From Hylemonella sp. (GTDB taxonomy: Bacteria; Pseudomonadota; Gammaproteobacteria; Burkholderiales; Burkholderiaceae_C): 64,000 nucleotides of DNA. The notes beneath the pieces were generated by a model. The model did no database searches, was not told the origin of the DNA, and saw only the letters and a program-made list of their open reading frames with translations. This document shows positions 33,498-46,068 of this stretch, piece by piece. The stretch lies in NCBI GenBank assembly GCA_030695415.1, contig JAUYQZ010000039.1:1-64000 (forward strand). The letters are read 5' to 3'. The position numbers and the translations under genes are program-made. Within the stretch, counting starts at the first letter, position 1; every line of letters begins with the position of its first letter.

Positions 33498-35474
33498 CTC
33501 CACGGGGACCTGCACGCCAGCCTTGCCCTTGGGCGGCCAGGCCACCTCGGCCGCCAGTCGCGGCTTGCCCAGCGGGAAGGCGGCACGCCCCAGCTTGACG
33601 GCGGCCAGGTCTTCCTCGCTCGGGTACTGGCCCAGCAGCCAGTAGTCAAACACGCGCCGCGCCATGGGGGCCGCGTGCTCGGCACCGAAGCCCGAGTTCT
33701 CCACGATCACGGCCAGGGCGATCTTGGGATCGTCCACCGGCGCGAAGGCCATGTACAGGGCGTGGTCGCGCTGGTGCTCTTCCATCTTCTTCGCGTCGTA
33801 CTTTTCCTTCTGGCCGATGGTCACGGCCTGCGCCGTGCCGGTCTTGCCCGCACTGAGGTACTTGGCGCCGGCAAAGGATCGGGCCGAAGTGCCCTCCTGC
33901 GTCACGGCCGCCAGGGCGCGACGCACGACGGCCAGGTTCTGCGGCTTGTAGCGCAGGTCCTGCGACGCCTGCTTGGCCACGGGCACCACCTCCTGGCTGC
34001 CGGCGGCCTGGGTGCCGAGCGTCAGATGCGGCGTGTACCTGACGCCGTTGTTGGCCAAGGTGGCCGTCGCCGAGGCCAGCTGCAGCGTGGTAAAGGTGTT
34101 GTAGCCCTGCCCGATGCCCAGCGAGATGGTTTCGCCGGCGTACCACTTCTGCTGCTCGGGCCGTTTGTAGTAGCGCCGCTTCCACTCCTGGCTGGGCAGC
34201 ACGCCGCGCACCTCACCCTGGATGTCGATGCCGGTGATCTGGCCGAAACCCAGGGGCTTCATGAAGTCATGGATCAGGTCCACGCCGAGGTCGTTGGCCA
34301 AGGAGTAGTAGTAGACATTGCTGGACTTGACGATGCTGCGGTGCATGTCCACTGGCCCGAGGCCGGCGTCGCCGTGGCTGCGAAAGACGTGGCCGCCGAA
34401 GAACCAGGAGCCGTTGTCCTGGGTGATCTGGCTCGGGGTGCGCTTGCCCGACTCCAGCGCCGCCATCGCCATGAAGGGCTTGTAGGTCGAGCCCGGCGGG
34501 TAGGTGCCGCGCAGCGCACGGTTGAGCAAGGGCTTCTCGATCGATTCGTTGAGCGCCTGCCAGGATTCGGAGTCGATGCCTTCGACAAACATGTTCGGGT
34601 CGAAGGTGGGCTTGCTGACGAAGGCCAGGATTTCGCCGTTGTTCGGATCGAGCGCCACCAGCGCGCCGCGGCGCGCGCCGAACATCTCCTCCACCAGGTT
34701 CTGCAGCTTGATGTCGATCGACAGCACCACGTTGTTGCCGGGCTTGGCCAGGCTGCTGGCCAGCTTGCGCACGGCGCGGCCGCCCGCTGACGTCTCGACC
34801 CGCTCAAAACCGGTGACGCCGTGCAGGTGCTTCTCGAAGCTCTGCTCCACGCCCAGCTTGCCGATGTAGTCGGTCCCGCGGTAGTTGGCCTGGTCCTCGT
34901 CGGTCCACTCCTCCTGCTCCTTCTTCTCGGCCGGGTTGATGCGGCCGATGTAGCCCACCACATGGCTGCCCAGCTCGCCCCAGGGGTAGTTGCGGAACAG
35001 GCGCGCCCGGATGTCCACCCCGGTGAACCGGTAGCGCTGTACGGCAAAGCGTGCGACTTCCGCATCGCTCAGGCGGGTGCGGATGGGCAGGGATTCGGCG
35101 CCCTTGGTTTCCTCCATGAGCTTGCGGAAGCGCCGGCGGTCGCGTGGCGTGATGTCGACCATCTCGGCCAGATCATTGATGGTCTGCTCCAGATTGGCGA
35201 CCTGGGAGGGGGTGATTTCCAGCGTGTAGGCTGAGTAGTTGGTGGCCAGCGGAATGCCATTGCGGTCCAGAATCAGGCCGCGCGTGGGCACCAGTGGCAC
35301 GACCGTGGTGCGGTTGATTTCGGCCTGTTCCTGCAGTTCGGCATGGCGAACCACCTGCAGGTAGATCAGACGGAAGAGCAGGGTCAGGAAGCAGGCAAAC
35401 ACCAACACTGAGACGACCAGCGCGCGCGCGCGGAAGCGATGCAGGTCGGCTTCGACGTTACGCAGTTCGGTCAT
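33492..35474 (-). CDS. mrdA: Penicillin-binding protein 2
   Basis: LTKGDT-free PBP2 pattern: PTRGLILDRNG, YPPGSTYKPFMAMAALE, SAGKTGTAQAV; adjacent to mreDCB. Confidence 0.96.
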   Translation of the reverse strand: MTELRNVEADLHRFRARALVVSVLVFACFLTLLFRLIYLQVVRHAELQEQAEINRTTVVPLVPTRGLILDRNGIPLATNYSAYTLEITPSQVANLEQTINDLAEMVDITPRDRRRFRKLMEETKGAESLPIRTRLSDAEVARFAVQRYRFTGVDIRARLFRNYPWGELGSHVVGYIGRINPAEKKEQEEWTDEDQANYRGTDYIGKLGVEQSFEKHLHGVTGFERVETSAGGRAVRKLASSLAKPGNNVVLSIDIKLQNLVEEMFGARRGALVALDPNNGEILAFVSKPTFDPNMFVEGIDSESWQALNESIEKPLLNRALRGTYPPGSTYKPFMAMAALESGKRTPSQITQDNGSWFFGGHVFRSHGDAGLGPVDMHRSIVKSSNVYYYSLANDLGVDLIHDFMKPLGFGQITGIDIQGEVRGVLPSQEWKRRYYKRPEQQKWYAGETISLGIGQGYNTFTTLQLASATATLANNGVRYTPHLTLGTQAAGSQEVVPVAKQASQDLRYKPQNLAVVRRALAAVTQEGTSARSFAGAKYLSAGKTGTAQAVTIGQKEKYDAKKMEEHQRDHALYMAFAPVDDPKIALAVIVENSGFGAEHAAPMARRVFDYWLLGQYPSEEDLAAVKLGRAAFPLGKPRLAAEVAWPPKGKAGVQVPVEP

Positions 35475-35495
35475 GGCAGCAGCGCGCCCTTGTGC

Positions 35496-36026
35496 CTACA
35501 AGGGCCGGTTGGCGTCGGGATCAGGTGCACGCCGCTGCGGCAACAGCAGCAGCATGGAAGCCACCGGCCACAACAGCGCCTCGACCAGCGGCGCCAGCAG
35601 CATGGAAAAGCCGGGGAAATTGCCGCCCACCATCAGGCGCACGGCCAGCGCCACCGCGTGGGCGGCGATCAGCAGGGGCAGCACGTGCAAGGACTGCGAG
35701 ACCAGCGTGAACCAGAGCAGCCGGCGATGGATGGCGACGGCCAGGAAATTCAACACGGCGTAGGCCAGGGCGTGTTGTCCCAGCACGCTGCCCTGATGCA
35801 CGTCCATCAGCAGACCGAACACGAAAGCCGCGCCCATACCCACGCGCTGCGGCTGGTGCACGCCCCAGAAGACCAGGGCCAGGGCCAGCAGGTCCGGCGC
35901 CCAGGCGGCCCGTCCCCAGAAAGCGATGTTGAGCAGCAGGTTGAGGCCGAAAGCCCCCAAGAGACTGCCCCAGATGAACAGGGGATTGGCGGGCAGCAGG
36001 AGCTGCTGGCCGGGGCGCATGATCAT
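35496..36026 (-). CDS. mreD: Rod shape-determining protein MreD
   Basis: Small polytopic protein between mreC and mrdA. Confidence 0.93.
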   Translation of the reverse strand: MIMRPGQQLLLPANPLFIWGSLLGAFGLNLLLNIAFWGRAAWAPDLLALALVFWGVHQPQRVGMGAAFVFGLLMDVHQGSVLGQHALAYAVLNFLAVAIHRRLLWFTLVSQSLHVLPLLIAAHAVALAVRLMVGGNFPGFSMLLAPLVEALLWPVASMLLLLPQRRAPDPDANRPL

Positions 36027-36961
36027 TTCTGCGTCCCTTTGTTGCCGGCCTTACCGGGCGGACTGGCGGCGAGCGCCGCCTTGTCCTGAGGCCGCTGCGG
36101 CTGCTGGCCGACCAGCGTAGGCAGCACCAGCACCTGGGTGGCGCCGGTCACCCGCGCCTGCGGCACGCAATAGATGAGCGCGAAGGGCAGCTCCACGCGG
36201 CGCTCGACCTTCTCGACGCGCGCCACCGGCAGGCCCGGCGGGAACACGCCGTCGATGCCGCTGGTGGTCAGGAGGTCTCCGGGCTGCACGTCGGCATTGC
36301 TGCCCATGTAACGCAGCTCCAGGGCGCCCCCGTGCAGGCGGGGGTCGCCAAAGGCCACGGCACGCACGCCGGTACGCAGGTTCAGAACGGGAATGGCCTG
36401 GTCGGCGTCGATCACCAGGGTCACCTCGCTCATGGAGGGATAGACCTGGGTCACCTGGCCCAGCACGCCGGATTCGTCGAGAACCGGGGCACCCGCGCTC
36501 ACGCCGTGGATCAGCCCCTTGTCGATGATGACCTTGTGCGCATAGGGATCGGCTGCGTCGTACAGGACCTGCGCGGCCAGCCCCGGCGTGGGCATGCGCG
36601 CGCGCAAGTCCAGCAACTGGCGCAGGCGCTCGTTTTCCTGCGACAACTGGTCGAACTGCTGCACGCGCGGTGCCTGCAGCCGAAACTGCTCGCGCAGGGT
36701 GGAGGCGTCGTCCTGGGCGCTGCGTAGCGACTGCAGGTGGAAGAAGGCATCGCGCGACCATTGCACCGGCTGCAACAAGGCCCACTGCACGGGGTAGAGC
36801 ACCGAGGCGATGGTCACACGCACCGGGCCGGTGAGCTTGAAGCGCGTGTCGGCCACCATGAGGAACAGCGCCATGGCGCTGAACAGCATGAGTTTGGACA
36901 GGGCCGAAGCGCCCTGCCGGAAGAAAGGAGGAGGGGCCCTGTCCAGCGTACCGAGAGGCAT
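36023..36961 (-). CDS. mreC: Rod shape-determining protein MreC
   Basis: N-terminal TM, coiled coil, GLIHGVSAGAPVLDESGVLGQV; operon context. Confidence 0.95.
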   Translation of the reverse strand: MPLGTLDRAPPPFFRQGASALSKLMLFSAMALFLMVADTRFKLTGPVRVTIASVLYPVQWALLQPVQWSRDAFFHLQSLRSAQDDASTLREQFRLQAPRVQQFDQLSQENERLRQLLDLRARMPTPGLAAQVLYDAADPYAHKVIIDKGLIHGVSAGAPVLDESGVLGQVTQVYPSMSEVTLVIDADQAIPVLNLRTGVRAVAFGDPRLHGGALELRYMGSNADVQPGDLLTTSGIDGVFPPGLPVARVEKVERRVELPFALIYCVPQARVTGATQVLVLPTLVGQQPQRPQDKAALAASPPGKAGNKGTQK

Positions 36962-36976
36962 CGCTGACCTTGTTGA

Positions 36977-38537
<1,561 letters not shown>

Positions 38538-38538
<1 letters not shown>

Positions 38539-40025
38539 TGTCCGAACTGCACCAACTCTCCCTCACCGAACTGGCCCGCCAGCTGCGCGAGAAGAAGGTT
38601 TCCGCCACTGAAACCGCGCAGCATTTCCTGGCGCGCATGCGCACCCACCAGGGTCTCGCAGCCTTCCTGGCCGTGGATGAAGAAGCCACCCTGGCGCAGG
38701 CCCGCGCCGCCGATGCGGCCCTGGCCACCGGCACAGCGGGCGCGCTGGCCGGTGTGCCCATCGCGCACAAGGACATCTTCGTCACGAAAGACTTCCCCTC
38801 GACCGCCGGCTCGAAGATGCTGGCCGGCTACCGCTCGCCCTTCGACGCCACCGTGGTGGTTCGCCTGACCGGGCAGGGCGCCGTCACCCTGGGCAAGCTC
38901 AGCTGCGATGAATTCGCCATGGGCTCGGCCAACGAAAGCGTGGCCGTGCCGGCCGTGGGCCACAGCGCCCCGACCCCGGTGCGCAACCCCTGGGACACAG
39001 CACGTGTGGCCGGGGGCTCCTCGGGTGGCAGCGCTGCCGCCGTGGCCGCGCGCCTGGCACCGGCCGCCAGCGGCACCGACACGGGAGGATCGATCCGCCA
39101 GCCCGCCGCCTTCTGCGGCATCACCGGCATCAAGCCCACCTATGGCCGCGCCAGCCGCTACGGCATGATCGCCTACGCCTCCAGCCTGGACCAGGCCGGC
39201 CCCATGGCCCGCTCGGCTGAAGACTGCGCCCTGCTGCTCTCGGCCATGTGCGGCCCGGACCTGGACCGGGACTCCACCTCGCTGGATGTGCCCACGGAGG
39301 ACTATTCGCGCTCGCTCAACGACAAGCTCGATGGCCTGCGCATCGGCATTCCGAAGGAGTTCTTCGGCGCCGGCCTGGCCCCTGACGTGCGCGCCGCCAT
39401 CGATGCCGCGCTCAAGGAATACGAGAAGCTCGGCGCGAAACTGGTTGAGATCTCGCTCCCGCGTACCGAGCTGGCCATCCCCGTCTACTACATCATCGCG
39501 CCGGCCGAGGCGAGCTCCAACCTGTCGCGCTTCGACGGCGTCAAGTTCGGGCACCGCGCCGAGAAGTACACCGACCTGCTGGAGATGTACAAGAAGACCC
39601 GGGCCGAAGGCTTCGGCGACGAGGTCAAGCGCCGCATCATGGTGGGCACCTACGTGCTTAGCCACGGCTACTACGACGCCTACTACCTGCAGGCGCAGAA
39701 GATCCGCCGCATGATTGCCGACGACTTCCAGCAGGCCTTCAAGCGCTGCGACGTGATCGCCGGGCCGGTCGCACCCACCGTGGCCTGGCAACTCGGCGAC
39801 AAGAGCGACGATCCGGTGGCGGCCTACCTGGCCGACATCTACACCCTGCCCGCCTCACTGGCCGGCCTGCCGGGCATGAGCCTGCCCGTGGGCTTCGGCG
39901 CCGGCCACATGCCCGTGGGTATGCAGCTGATCGGCAACGTCCTGCAGGAGGGCAAGCTGCTCAACATTGCCCACCGCTACCAGCAGGTGACCGACTTCCA
40001 CCTCCGCACCCCGGAGGGCTTTTGA
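38538..40025 (+). CDS. gatA: Asp-tRNA(Asn)/Glu-tRNA(Gln) amidotransferase subunit A
   Basis: Amidase signature [46 protein letters not shown]. Confidence 0.97.
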
Positions 40026-40026
40026 G

Positions 40027-41562
40027 ATGAGTACGCCCAAGTTAGTCCAGGGCTACGAAGTCGTGATCGGCTTCGAGACCCACGCCCAGCTCTCCACCCA
40101 GAGCAAGATCTTCAGCCGCGCCCCCACGGCCTTTGGCGCCGAGCCCAACACGCAGGCCTGCGCCGTGGACCTGGCCCTGCCCGGCACGCTGCCGGTGATG
40201 AACCGCGGCGCGGTCGAGCGCGCCATCCAGCTGGGCCTGGCCATCGGCAGCACGATCGCGCCGCGCAGCATCTTTGCGCGCAAGAACTACTTCTACCCCG
40301 ACCTGCCCAAGGGCTACCAGATCAGCCAGTTCGAGATCCCGGTGGTACAGGGCGGGGAGGTCAGCTTCTTCCTCGGCGACGAGAAAAAGTCCGTGCGCCT
40401 GGTGCGCGCCCATCTGGAAGAGGACGCGGGCAAGTCGCTGCACGAGGACTTCATCGGCCAGAGCGGCATCGACCTGAACCGCGCCGGCACGCCTCTGCTG
40501 GAGATCGTGACCGAACCCGACATGCGCTCCAGCGAGGAGGCCGTCGCTTACGCCAAGGAACTGCACAAGATCGTGACCTGGATCGGCATCTGCGACGGCA
40601 ATATGCAGGAGGGCAGCTTCCGCTGTGACGCGAACGTCTCGGTGCGCAAGCCCGGCCAGCCCCTGGGTACACGCCGCGAGATCAAGAACCTGAACAGCTT
40701 CAAGTTCATGCAGCAGGCCATCGACTTCGAGGTGCGCTGGCAGATCGAGCAGATCGAGGACGGCCATGCGATCCAGCAGGCCACCGTGCTGTTCGACCCC
40801 GACACCGGCGAGACGCGGTCCATGCGCACCAAGGAAGACGCGGCCGACTACCGCTACTTCCCCGATCCGGACCTGCCGCCGCTGGTGATCGAGCCAGAGT
40901 GGATCGAACGCGTGCGCAGCGAACTGCCCGAACTGCCGCGCGCCATGGCGGCGCGCTTCGTGGCCGATTACGGCCTGCCTGAGTACGACGCCAGCACGCT
41001 GACCCAGAGCAAGGCGATGGCCGCGTACTTTGAGACTGCTGCGCAAGCCTGCAAGCAACCCAAATTGGCCAGCAACTGGATCATGGGCGAGGTCTCACGC
41101 CGCCTGAACGTCGGTGAGATCGACATCGCACAAGCCCCGGTCAGCGCCGCACAATTGGCTTCCCTGATCACGCGCATTGCCGACAGCACCATTTCCAACA
41201 ACGCCGGCAAGCAGGTCTTCGATGAACTTTGGATCTCGCAGAGTACTCTGCCCCCGCATACCGAGCGAGCGCACGTAACTCATGAAACGACGGGCGCCTT
41301 GGTGGGGCAGGGATCGACAATTTCTGGCGCAGCACGTATTGATCAGATCATCAACGAGAAGGGTCTCAAACAGATGAACGACAGCGGCGCGCTGGAAAAG
41401 ATCATCGACGAGGTGATCGCTGCCAACGCCGACAACGTGGCCCAGTTCAAAGCCGGCAAGGACAAGGCCTTCAACGCGCTGGTGGGGCAGGTCATGAAGG
41501 CCAGCAAGGGCAAGGCCAATCCGCAACAGGTCAACGATCTGCTGCGCAGCAAGCTAGCGTGA
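40027..41562 (+). CDS. gatB: Asp-tRNA(Asn)/Glu-tRNA(Gln) amidotransferase subunit B
   Basis: [35 protein letters not shown]-terminal [19 protein letters not shown]. Confidence 0.97.
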   Translation: MSTPKLVQGYEVVIGFETHAQLSTQSKIFSRAPTAFGAEPNTQACAVDLALPGTLPVMNRGAVERAIQLGLAIGSTIAPRSIFARKNYFYPDLPKGYQISQFEIPVVQGGEVSFFLGDEKKSVRLVRAHLEEDAGKSLHEDFIGQSGIDLNRAGTPLLEIVTEPDMRSSEEAVAYAKELHKIVTWIGICDGNMQEGSFRCDANVSVRKPGQPLGTRREIKNLNSFKFMQQAIDFEVRWQIEQIEDGHAIQQATVLFDPDTGETRSMRTKEDAADYRYFPDPDLPPLVIEPEWIERVRSELPELPRAMAARFVADYGLPEYDASTLTQSKAMAAYFETAAQACKQPKLASNWIMGEVSRRLNVGEIDIAQAPVSAAQLASLITRIADSTISNNAGKQVFDELWISQSTLPPHTERAHVTHETTGALVGQGSTISGAARIDQIINEKGLKQMNDSGALEKIIDEVIAANADNVAQFKAGKDKAFNALVGQVMKASKGKANPQQVNDLLRSKLA

Positions 41563-41598
41563 TTTTGCAGGGGGCCGGCGCCTGTCGGCCTATGAGCT

Positions 41599-42255
41599 TC
41601 AGTTGGCCGGCGCGCTGAACTGGGCCCAGAGTTGTTGCAGGCGCACCAGCTCCTCGTCGAATCGGGCGTTAACGCGCCCCATCTCGGCTTCCTGGTCGGC
41701 GATGAAGCGCTCCTGCACCTCCATGCTTTTCGCATTCTCATCGACCAGGCGCTGCAGCGAAGGCGGCACCTTGCTTGGGTCCTTGGCGTAGAACTCCAGT
41801 TCGGTATCGAGTTCCTTGCGCTGGCGCTCCAGCTCCTTGACGCGGTTGAGCGCCGCCTGCTTGACCACCACGATCTGGGACAGGGCCTCGGCGCGCTCCT
41901 TGTCGTGCACGGTACGGCTGGGATAACGCACCAGCAGGGCCCGTTCGCGGCGCTTTTCCTCCGCCTGACGGGCGCGCTCCTCGGCTTCACGTCGCTGCTT
42001 GGCTTCCAAGGCAATACGCTCGGGCCCGGTCAGGGTGGGGCCGATGATGGCGCGCACCGTGCCACTGGGATTGAGCAGCCTCTGCTCCCGGTCGGCGCAC
42101 TCACGGATGGGACGGTCGGAGGTGAGCTTGCGCCCCTTGGCGTCGATGCAGGTGTAGATGCCACCCTCCACGCTGGCCTGCGCCAAAGCCTGCACGGCGG
42201 CGCCCGCCAGCAGCACCCCCACCCCTACCATGCCTGCCAATCGCTTCATGTTCAA
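41599..42255 (-). CDS. DUF4124-type periplasmic/envelope protein
   Basis: Signal peptide then [28 protein letters not shown], coiled coil. Confidence 0.8.
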   Translation of the reverse strand: MNMKRLAGMVGVGVLLAGAAVQALAQASVEGGIYTCIDAKGRKLTSDRPIRECADREQRLLNPSGTVRAIIGPTLTGPERIALEAKQRREAEERARQAEEKRRERALLVRYPSRTVHDKERAEALSQIVVVKQAALNRVKELERQRKELDTELEFYAKDPSKVPPSLQRLVDENAKSMEVQERFIADQEAEMGRVNARFDEELVRLQQLWAQFSAPAN

Positions 42256-42944
42256 GTATCCTGGACGCCGTAGCGTTGTCGATAAGCCAGCACATGCGCG
42301 TGATCGGCGGCCAGGCCGTCCTTGCTGTGCTGTTCAAGATACTGCAGCAAATCGGCCAGTCTCGCAATTGCGGCCACCTTCAATCCCAGGCGATTTCGTA
42401 CATATTGCACAGCGCTGTAAGGAACGTCCTGGCCGTTTTCGGTGGCCATTTCCTGCCGGTCCAGCGCAATGATCACCCCATACGGCGTGGCGCCTGCGGC
42501 CTGTATCAGGGCAATGGACTCGCGCGCAGCCGTGCCGGCGGACATCACGTCGTCCACGATCAGGACCCTGCCCTTGAGCGGCGCGCCCACCAGGGTGCCG
42601 CCCTCGCCGTGGTCCTTGGCTTCCTTGCGGTTGTAGGCAAAGGGCACGTTGCACCCGCGCCGCGCCAGCTCCACGGCCAGCGCCGCGCCCAGCGGGATGC
42701 CCTTGTAGGCCGGGCCGAAGATCATGTCGAATTCGATGCCGGACGCGATCACCCGGCGGGCATAGAATTCGGCCAGCCGGCCCAGCCTGGCGCCGTCATC
42801 GAACAGGCCTGCATTGAAGAAATACGGGGAGAGACGACCGGCCTTGGTCTTGAATTCGCCGAAACGCAATACGCCGCACTCGACCGCAAAGGCCACGAAA
42901 TCCTGGGCCAGGCTGTCCTGACCACCCTCCACACCGTCCACCAT
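42252..42944 (-). CDS. pyrE: Orotate phosphoribosyltransferase
   Basis: [39 protein letters not shown]; start MVDGVEGGQ at 42944. Confidence 0.96.
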   Translation of the reverse strand: MVDGVEGGQDSLAQDFVAFAVECGVLRFGEFKTKAGRLSPYFFNAGLFDDGARLGRLAEFYARRVIASGIEFDMIFGPAYKGIPLGAALAVELARRGCNVPFAYNRKEAKDHGEGGTLVGAPLKGRVLIVDDVMSAGTAARESIALIQAAGATPYGVIIALDRQEMATENGQDVPYSAVQYVRNRLGLKVAAIARLADLLQYLEQHSKDGLAADHAHVLAYRQRYGVQDT

Positions 42945-43746
42945 GGGAAATTCCTTGTTCAAACTCGTCAGTCTCAACCTCAACGGCATCCGCTCGGCCA
43001 CCAGCAAGGGGCTGCAAACCTGGCTGGACCAGACCCGGCCTGATTGTATTGGCGTGCAGGAGGTCAAGGCCCAGAACGGCGATGTGGCCGGGCGCTTTGA
43101 GGAGCTGTCCGGGCTGCGCGGCTACTTCCACTTCGCCGAGAAGAAGGGCTACTCGGGCGTCGGCCTCTACACGCGGCACGAGCCCAGCGACGTGCGCATC
43201 GGCTACGGCTCGCCCGAGTTCGACGCTGAAGGACGTTACGTAGAGTTACGCTTTGACACCCCACAACGCAAGCTTTCGCTCATCAGCTGTTACTTCCCCA
43301 GCGGCTCGTCGAGCGATGAGCGCCAGCAGGCCAAGTTCCGTTTTCTCGACCAGATTTACCCGCACCTGCAGGCGCTGCGCGGGCAGCGGGAGTTCATCCT
43401 TTGCGGCGACATCAACATCGCGCACAAGGAGATGGACCTGAAAAACTGGAAGGGCAATCTCAAGAACTCGGGGTTCCTGCCAGAGGAGCGCGCCTGGATG
43501 ACGCGCCTGCTGGGCGAGGGCGGGCTGGTGGACGTCTATCGCCAGCTGCAACCCGAAGCCACCGACGCGGCCTACACTTGGTGGAGCAACCGCGGACAGG
43601 CCTATGCCAAGAACGTGGGCTGGCGCATCGACTACCACCTGGCCACGCCGGCCCTGGCACAAACCGCGCGACAGGTGGCGATCTACAAAGGCGAGAAGTT
43701 CAGCGATCATGCACCACTGACGGTGGAATATGGCCTTGAAATTTGA
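42943..43746 (+). CDS. xth: Exodeoxyribonuclease III
   Basis: [23 protein letters not shown]...QEVKAQ...[15 protein letters not shown]; start 42943 (ATG) or alternative TTG at 42955. Confidence 0.95.
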   Translation: MGNSLFKLVSLNLNGIRSATSKGLQTWLDQTRPDCIGVQEVKAQNGDVAGRFEELSGLRGYFHFAEKKGYSGVGLYTRHEPSDVRIGYGSPEFDAEGRYVELRFDTPQRKLSLISCYFPSGSSSDERQQAKFRFLDQIYPHLQALRGQREFILCGDINIAHKEMDLKNWKGNLKNSGFLPEERAWMTRLLGEGGLVDVYRQLQPEATDAAYTWWSNRGQAYAKNVGWRIDYHLATPALAQTARQVAIYKGEKFSDHAPLTVEYGLEI

Positions 43747-43775
43747 GGCGTATCCAGAAGCGGTCCGTCACCAGC

Positions 43776-45275
43776 TCAGGGGTTTCTTGAGCCCATCTGT
43801 TTCACCACGGCCCCTAGCCTCGCCATCCCTTCTTCAATCTCTGCCTGATTGAGGCTGGCGTAACCGATCACCAGCCCGGCGCACTTTCGCTTGCGATAGG
43901 CCCCCCCCGCTGCGTAGGTGGGACTGATCGGCCACACGGCGACTCCATGTTCTCTCGCTTGAGCCACAAGCGTTTCCTCGTCACGGCTGCGCAGCTGTGT
44001 AAGCCACATCACCACATGGAGGCCTGAAGCTGCTCCCTCAACTTGCGTTTCGGCAGGGAGGTGCTTGCCAACGGCCTGGAGCAAGACGGCTCGTCGACGC
44101 TCATTCTCCCTGCGAACGCGTCGGACGTGCCGCTCGTAGGCTCCACTTCGGAGCAAGGAGGCCAGCGTGAGTTGCTCCAGGAGAGGTGCATGCCGGTCCG
44201 TCAAGCGCTTGGCATGACGAAACACGGATACCAGCGACTGGGGCAGTACCAGATAGCCCAGTCGCATTTGGGGGCTAAGCGCCTTGGAGAACGTGCCGAC
44301 ATAGATGACGGAGCCCGCCTCATCAATCGACTGCAGGGCATCAACCGGCCTGAGTCCGTAACGGAACTCGCCGTCATAGTCATCCTCGATAATCCAGGCG
44401 CCGCTGCGTTGCGCCCAAGACAACAACTCCTGTCGCCGTGCGATCGGCATGACACCGCCGAGCGGGAACTGGTGAGATGGCGTGACGTAAGCAAGCGTTG
44501 TGCGTCCCGTGGGCAGGTCGTGCGTGACCAATCCGTGCTCATCAACCGGGGACGCCAGCATCCTGGCACCGGCAGCCTCAAAGACGCGCCGCGCCATCAA
44601 GTAGCAAGGCTCCTCGATCAGCACCCGATCTCCAGGATCGACCAGAACCCGGGCACACAGGTCGATCGCCTGCTGTGAGCCATGGACGATGATGATCTGC
44701 TCCGGATCACAGACCAGTCCGCGAGCGCGCCTCAGGTAGCCCTGGAGTTCGGTTCGAAGGGCCGGATCTCCTTCCGGCGTTGAGTAGTAGAGCCGGGGTT
44801 GGCGTTGCAGCAGGGCCCCGTTGTAAGCACGCCGCCATATCAGCGTGGGGAAGTCTTCGGACGACAGCGCACCGTAGAGAAACTCCATCGTGGAAGCGCT
44901 CGTTGCAGCCGGCGGCATGGACGGCAATGCGATGTCAGAGACACGACGACCATAGGCAGACAAGCGGACGGCCCGGCCGGAAGCACTCACCTTGCGGGCG
45001 CCGGTACCGCCCGCCAACCCGACTCCCTCAGCCACCCGCGCCCGCGCACCTTTGGCGGTTTGGACGTAGCCCTCGGCCGCGAGTTGCTCATAGATTGCGG
45101 TGATCGTCGTCCTGGACACGGCCCGGTCGGAGGCCAAGGAGCGTGTGGACGGAAGCCTCGATCCAGCCGGCCAGCTGCCATCCGTGATCTGGGCTTTGAG
45201 CGCTTCGTATATCCGTCGACTGCTTTGCGAGGCCCCGGGCACACCCCGAGAGTTGGCGAGAAACTGGTCCATCAA
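43776..45275 (-). CDS. MocR/PdxR-type PLP-dependent transcriptional regulator
   Basis: N-terminal GntR wHTH (GSRLPSTRSLASDRAVSRTTITAIYEQLAAEGY) fused to aminotransferase fold. Confidence 0.95.
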   Translation of the reverse strand: MMDQFLANSRGVPGASQSSRRIYEALKAQITDGSWPAGSRLPSTRSLASDRAVSRTTITAIYEQLAAEGYVQTAKGARARVAEGVGLAGGTGARKVSASGRAVRLSAYGRRVSDIALPSMPPAATSASTMEFLYGALSSEDFPTLIWRRAYNGALLQRQPRLYYSTPEGDPALRTELQGYLRRARGLVCDPEQIIIVHGSQQAIDLCARVLVDPGDRVLIEEPCYLMARRVFEAAGARMLASPVDEHGLVTHDLPTGRTTLAYVTPSHQFPLGGVMPIARRQELLSWAQRSGAWIIEDDYDGEFRYGLRPVDALQSIDEAGSVIYVGTFSKALSPQMRLGYLVLPQSLVSVFRHAKRLTDRHAPLLEQLTLASLLRSGAYERHVRRVRRENERRRAVLLQAVGKHLPAETQVEGAASGLHVVMWLTQLRSRDEETLVAQAREHGVAVWPISPTYAAGGAYRKRKCAGLVIGYASLNQAEIEEGMARLGAVVKQMGSRNP

Positions 45276-45283
45276 GAAACTTC

Positions 45284-45325
45284 AAAAGTGGTACTTTTCA
45301 TTGTGCCAGTTTGGGTGGAAACTGG
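45284..45325. promoter_or_regulatory. Tandem palindromes in the MocR/PaiB divergent promoter
   Basis: AAAAGT-GGT-ACTTTT (45284-45298) and CCAGTTT-GGGTGG-AAACTGG (45306-45325). Confidence 0.5.
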
Positions 45326-45367
45326 ATCGTCCTTTTGCTCTCGCACTGTCAACTGCACAGATCCGCC

Positions 45368-45994
45368 ATGTACACACCTGCGCACTTCGCCATCACCCAG
45401 GCCGTTGAACTCCACCGCATCATCCAGAGCTACCCGCTCGGGATCCTGATGACCGCTGCCAACGGTCTGGACGCCAACCACATCCCGTTCGAACTGGATC
45501 CAGGCCAGGGCGAGTTTGGGACACTGACTGCCCATGTCGCCCGGGCAAACCCGGTCTGGCGCCAGTGCGCGAACGGAACCGAGGTGCTGGCCGTCTTCCG
45601 CGGCGCCGAGGCTTACATCTCGCCGAACTGGTACCCGAGCAAGCATGAGACGCACCGACAGGTGCCGACCTGGAACTATGAGACTGTTCACGCCCACGGC
45701 TTGCTCACCATCCGTGACGACGAGACGTTTGTGCGCGGGATGGTGGCTCGTCTGACCAGGCGCCATGAAGCGCAAGAACCCAAGCCCTGGAAGATGAGCG
45801 ATTCATCGCCCGAGTTCATTGACGGCATGCTCAAGGCGATCGTAGGGATCGAAATCTCGATCACTCGCCTGGAGGGCAAGGCGAAGCTGAGCCAGAACCG
45901 CGAAGTCCGCGATCGTCAAGGCGCCGTTGAGGAACTCCGCAGGCGCGGGGAGGAACGTCTGGCAGCGGCCATGGAGAAACACGCGCAGTCCTGA
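45368..45994 (+). CDS. PaiB-like FMN-binding negative transcriptional regulator
   Basis: MYTPAHFAITQAVELHRIIQSYPLGILMT...ISPNWYPSKHETHRQVPTWNYETVHAHG. Confidence 0.95.
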   Translation: MYTPAHFAITQAVELHRIIQSYPLGILMTAANGLDANHIPFELDPGQGEFGTLTAHVARANPVWRQCANGTEVLAVFRGAEAYISPNWYPSKHETHRQVPTWNYETVHAHGLLTIRDDETFVRGMVARLTRRHEAQEPKPWKMSDSSPEFIDGMLKAIVGIEISITRLEGKAKLSQNREVRDRQGAVEELRRRGEERLAAAMEKHAQS

Positions 45995-46068
45995 CAAACT
46001 CGAACCGACACCGCCGCCGATGGCCGACAACCCGCGAGAAGGCCGGCGTCTGGCGCCGCAGGGATCGC

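Noticed and set aside
33109-33645. 178-aa ORF crossing element A
   Set aside because: Runs through inverted repeats and antisense to mrdA; no coding signature.
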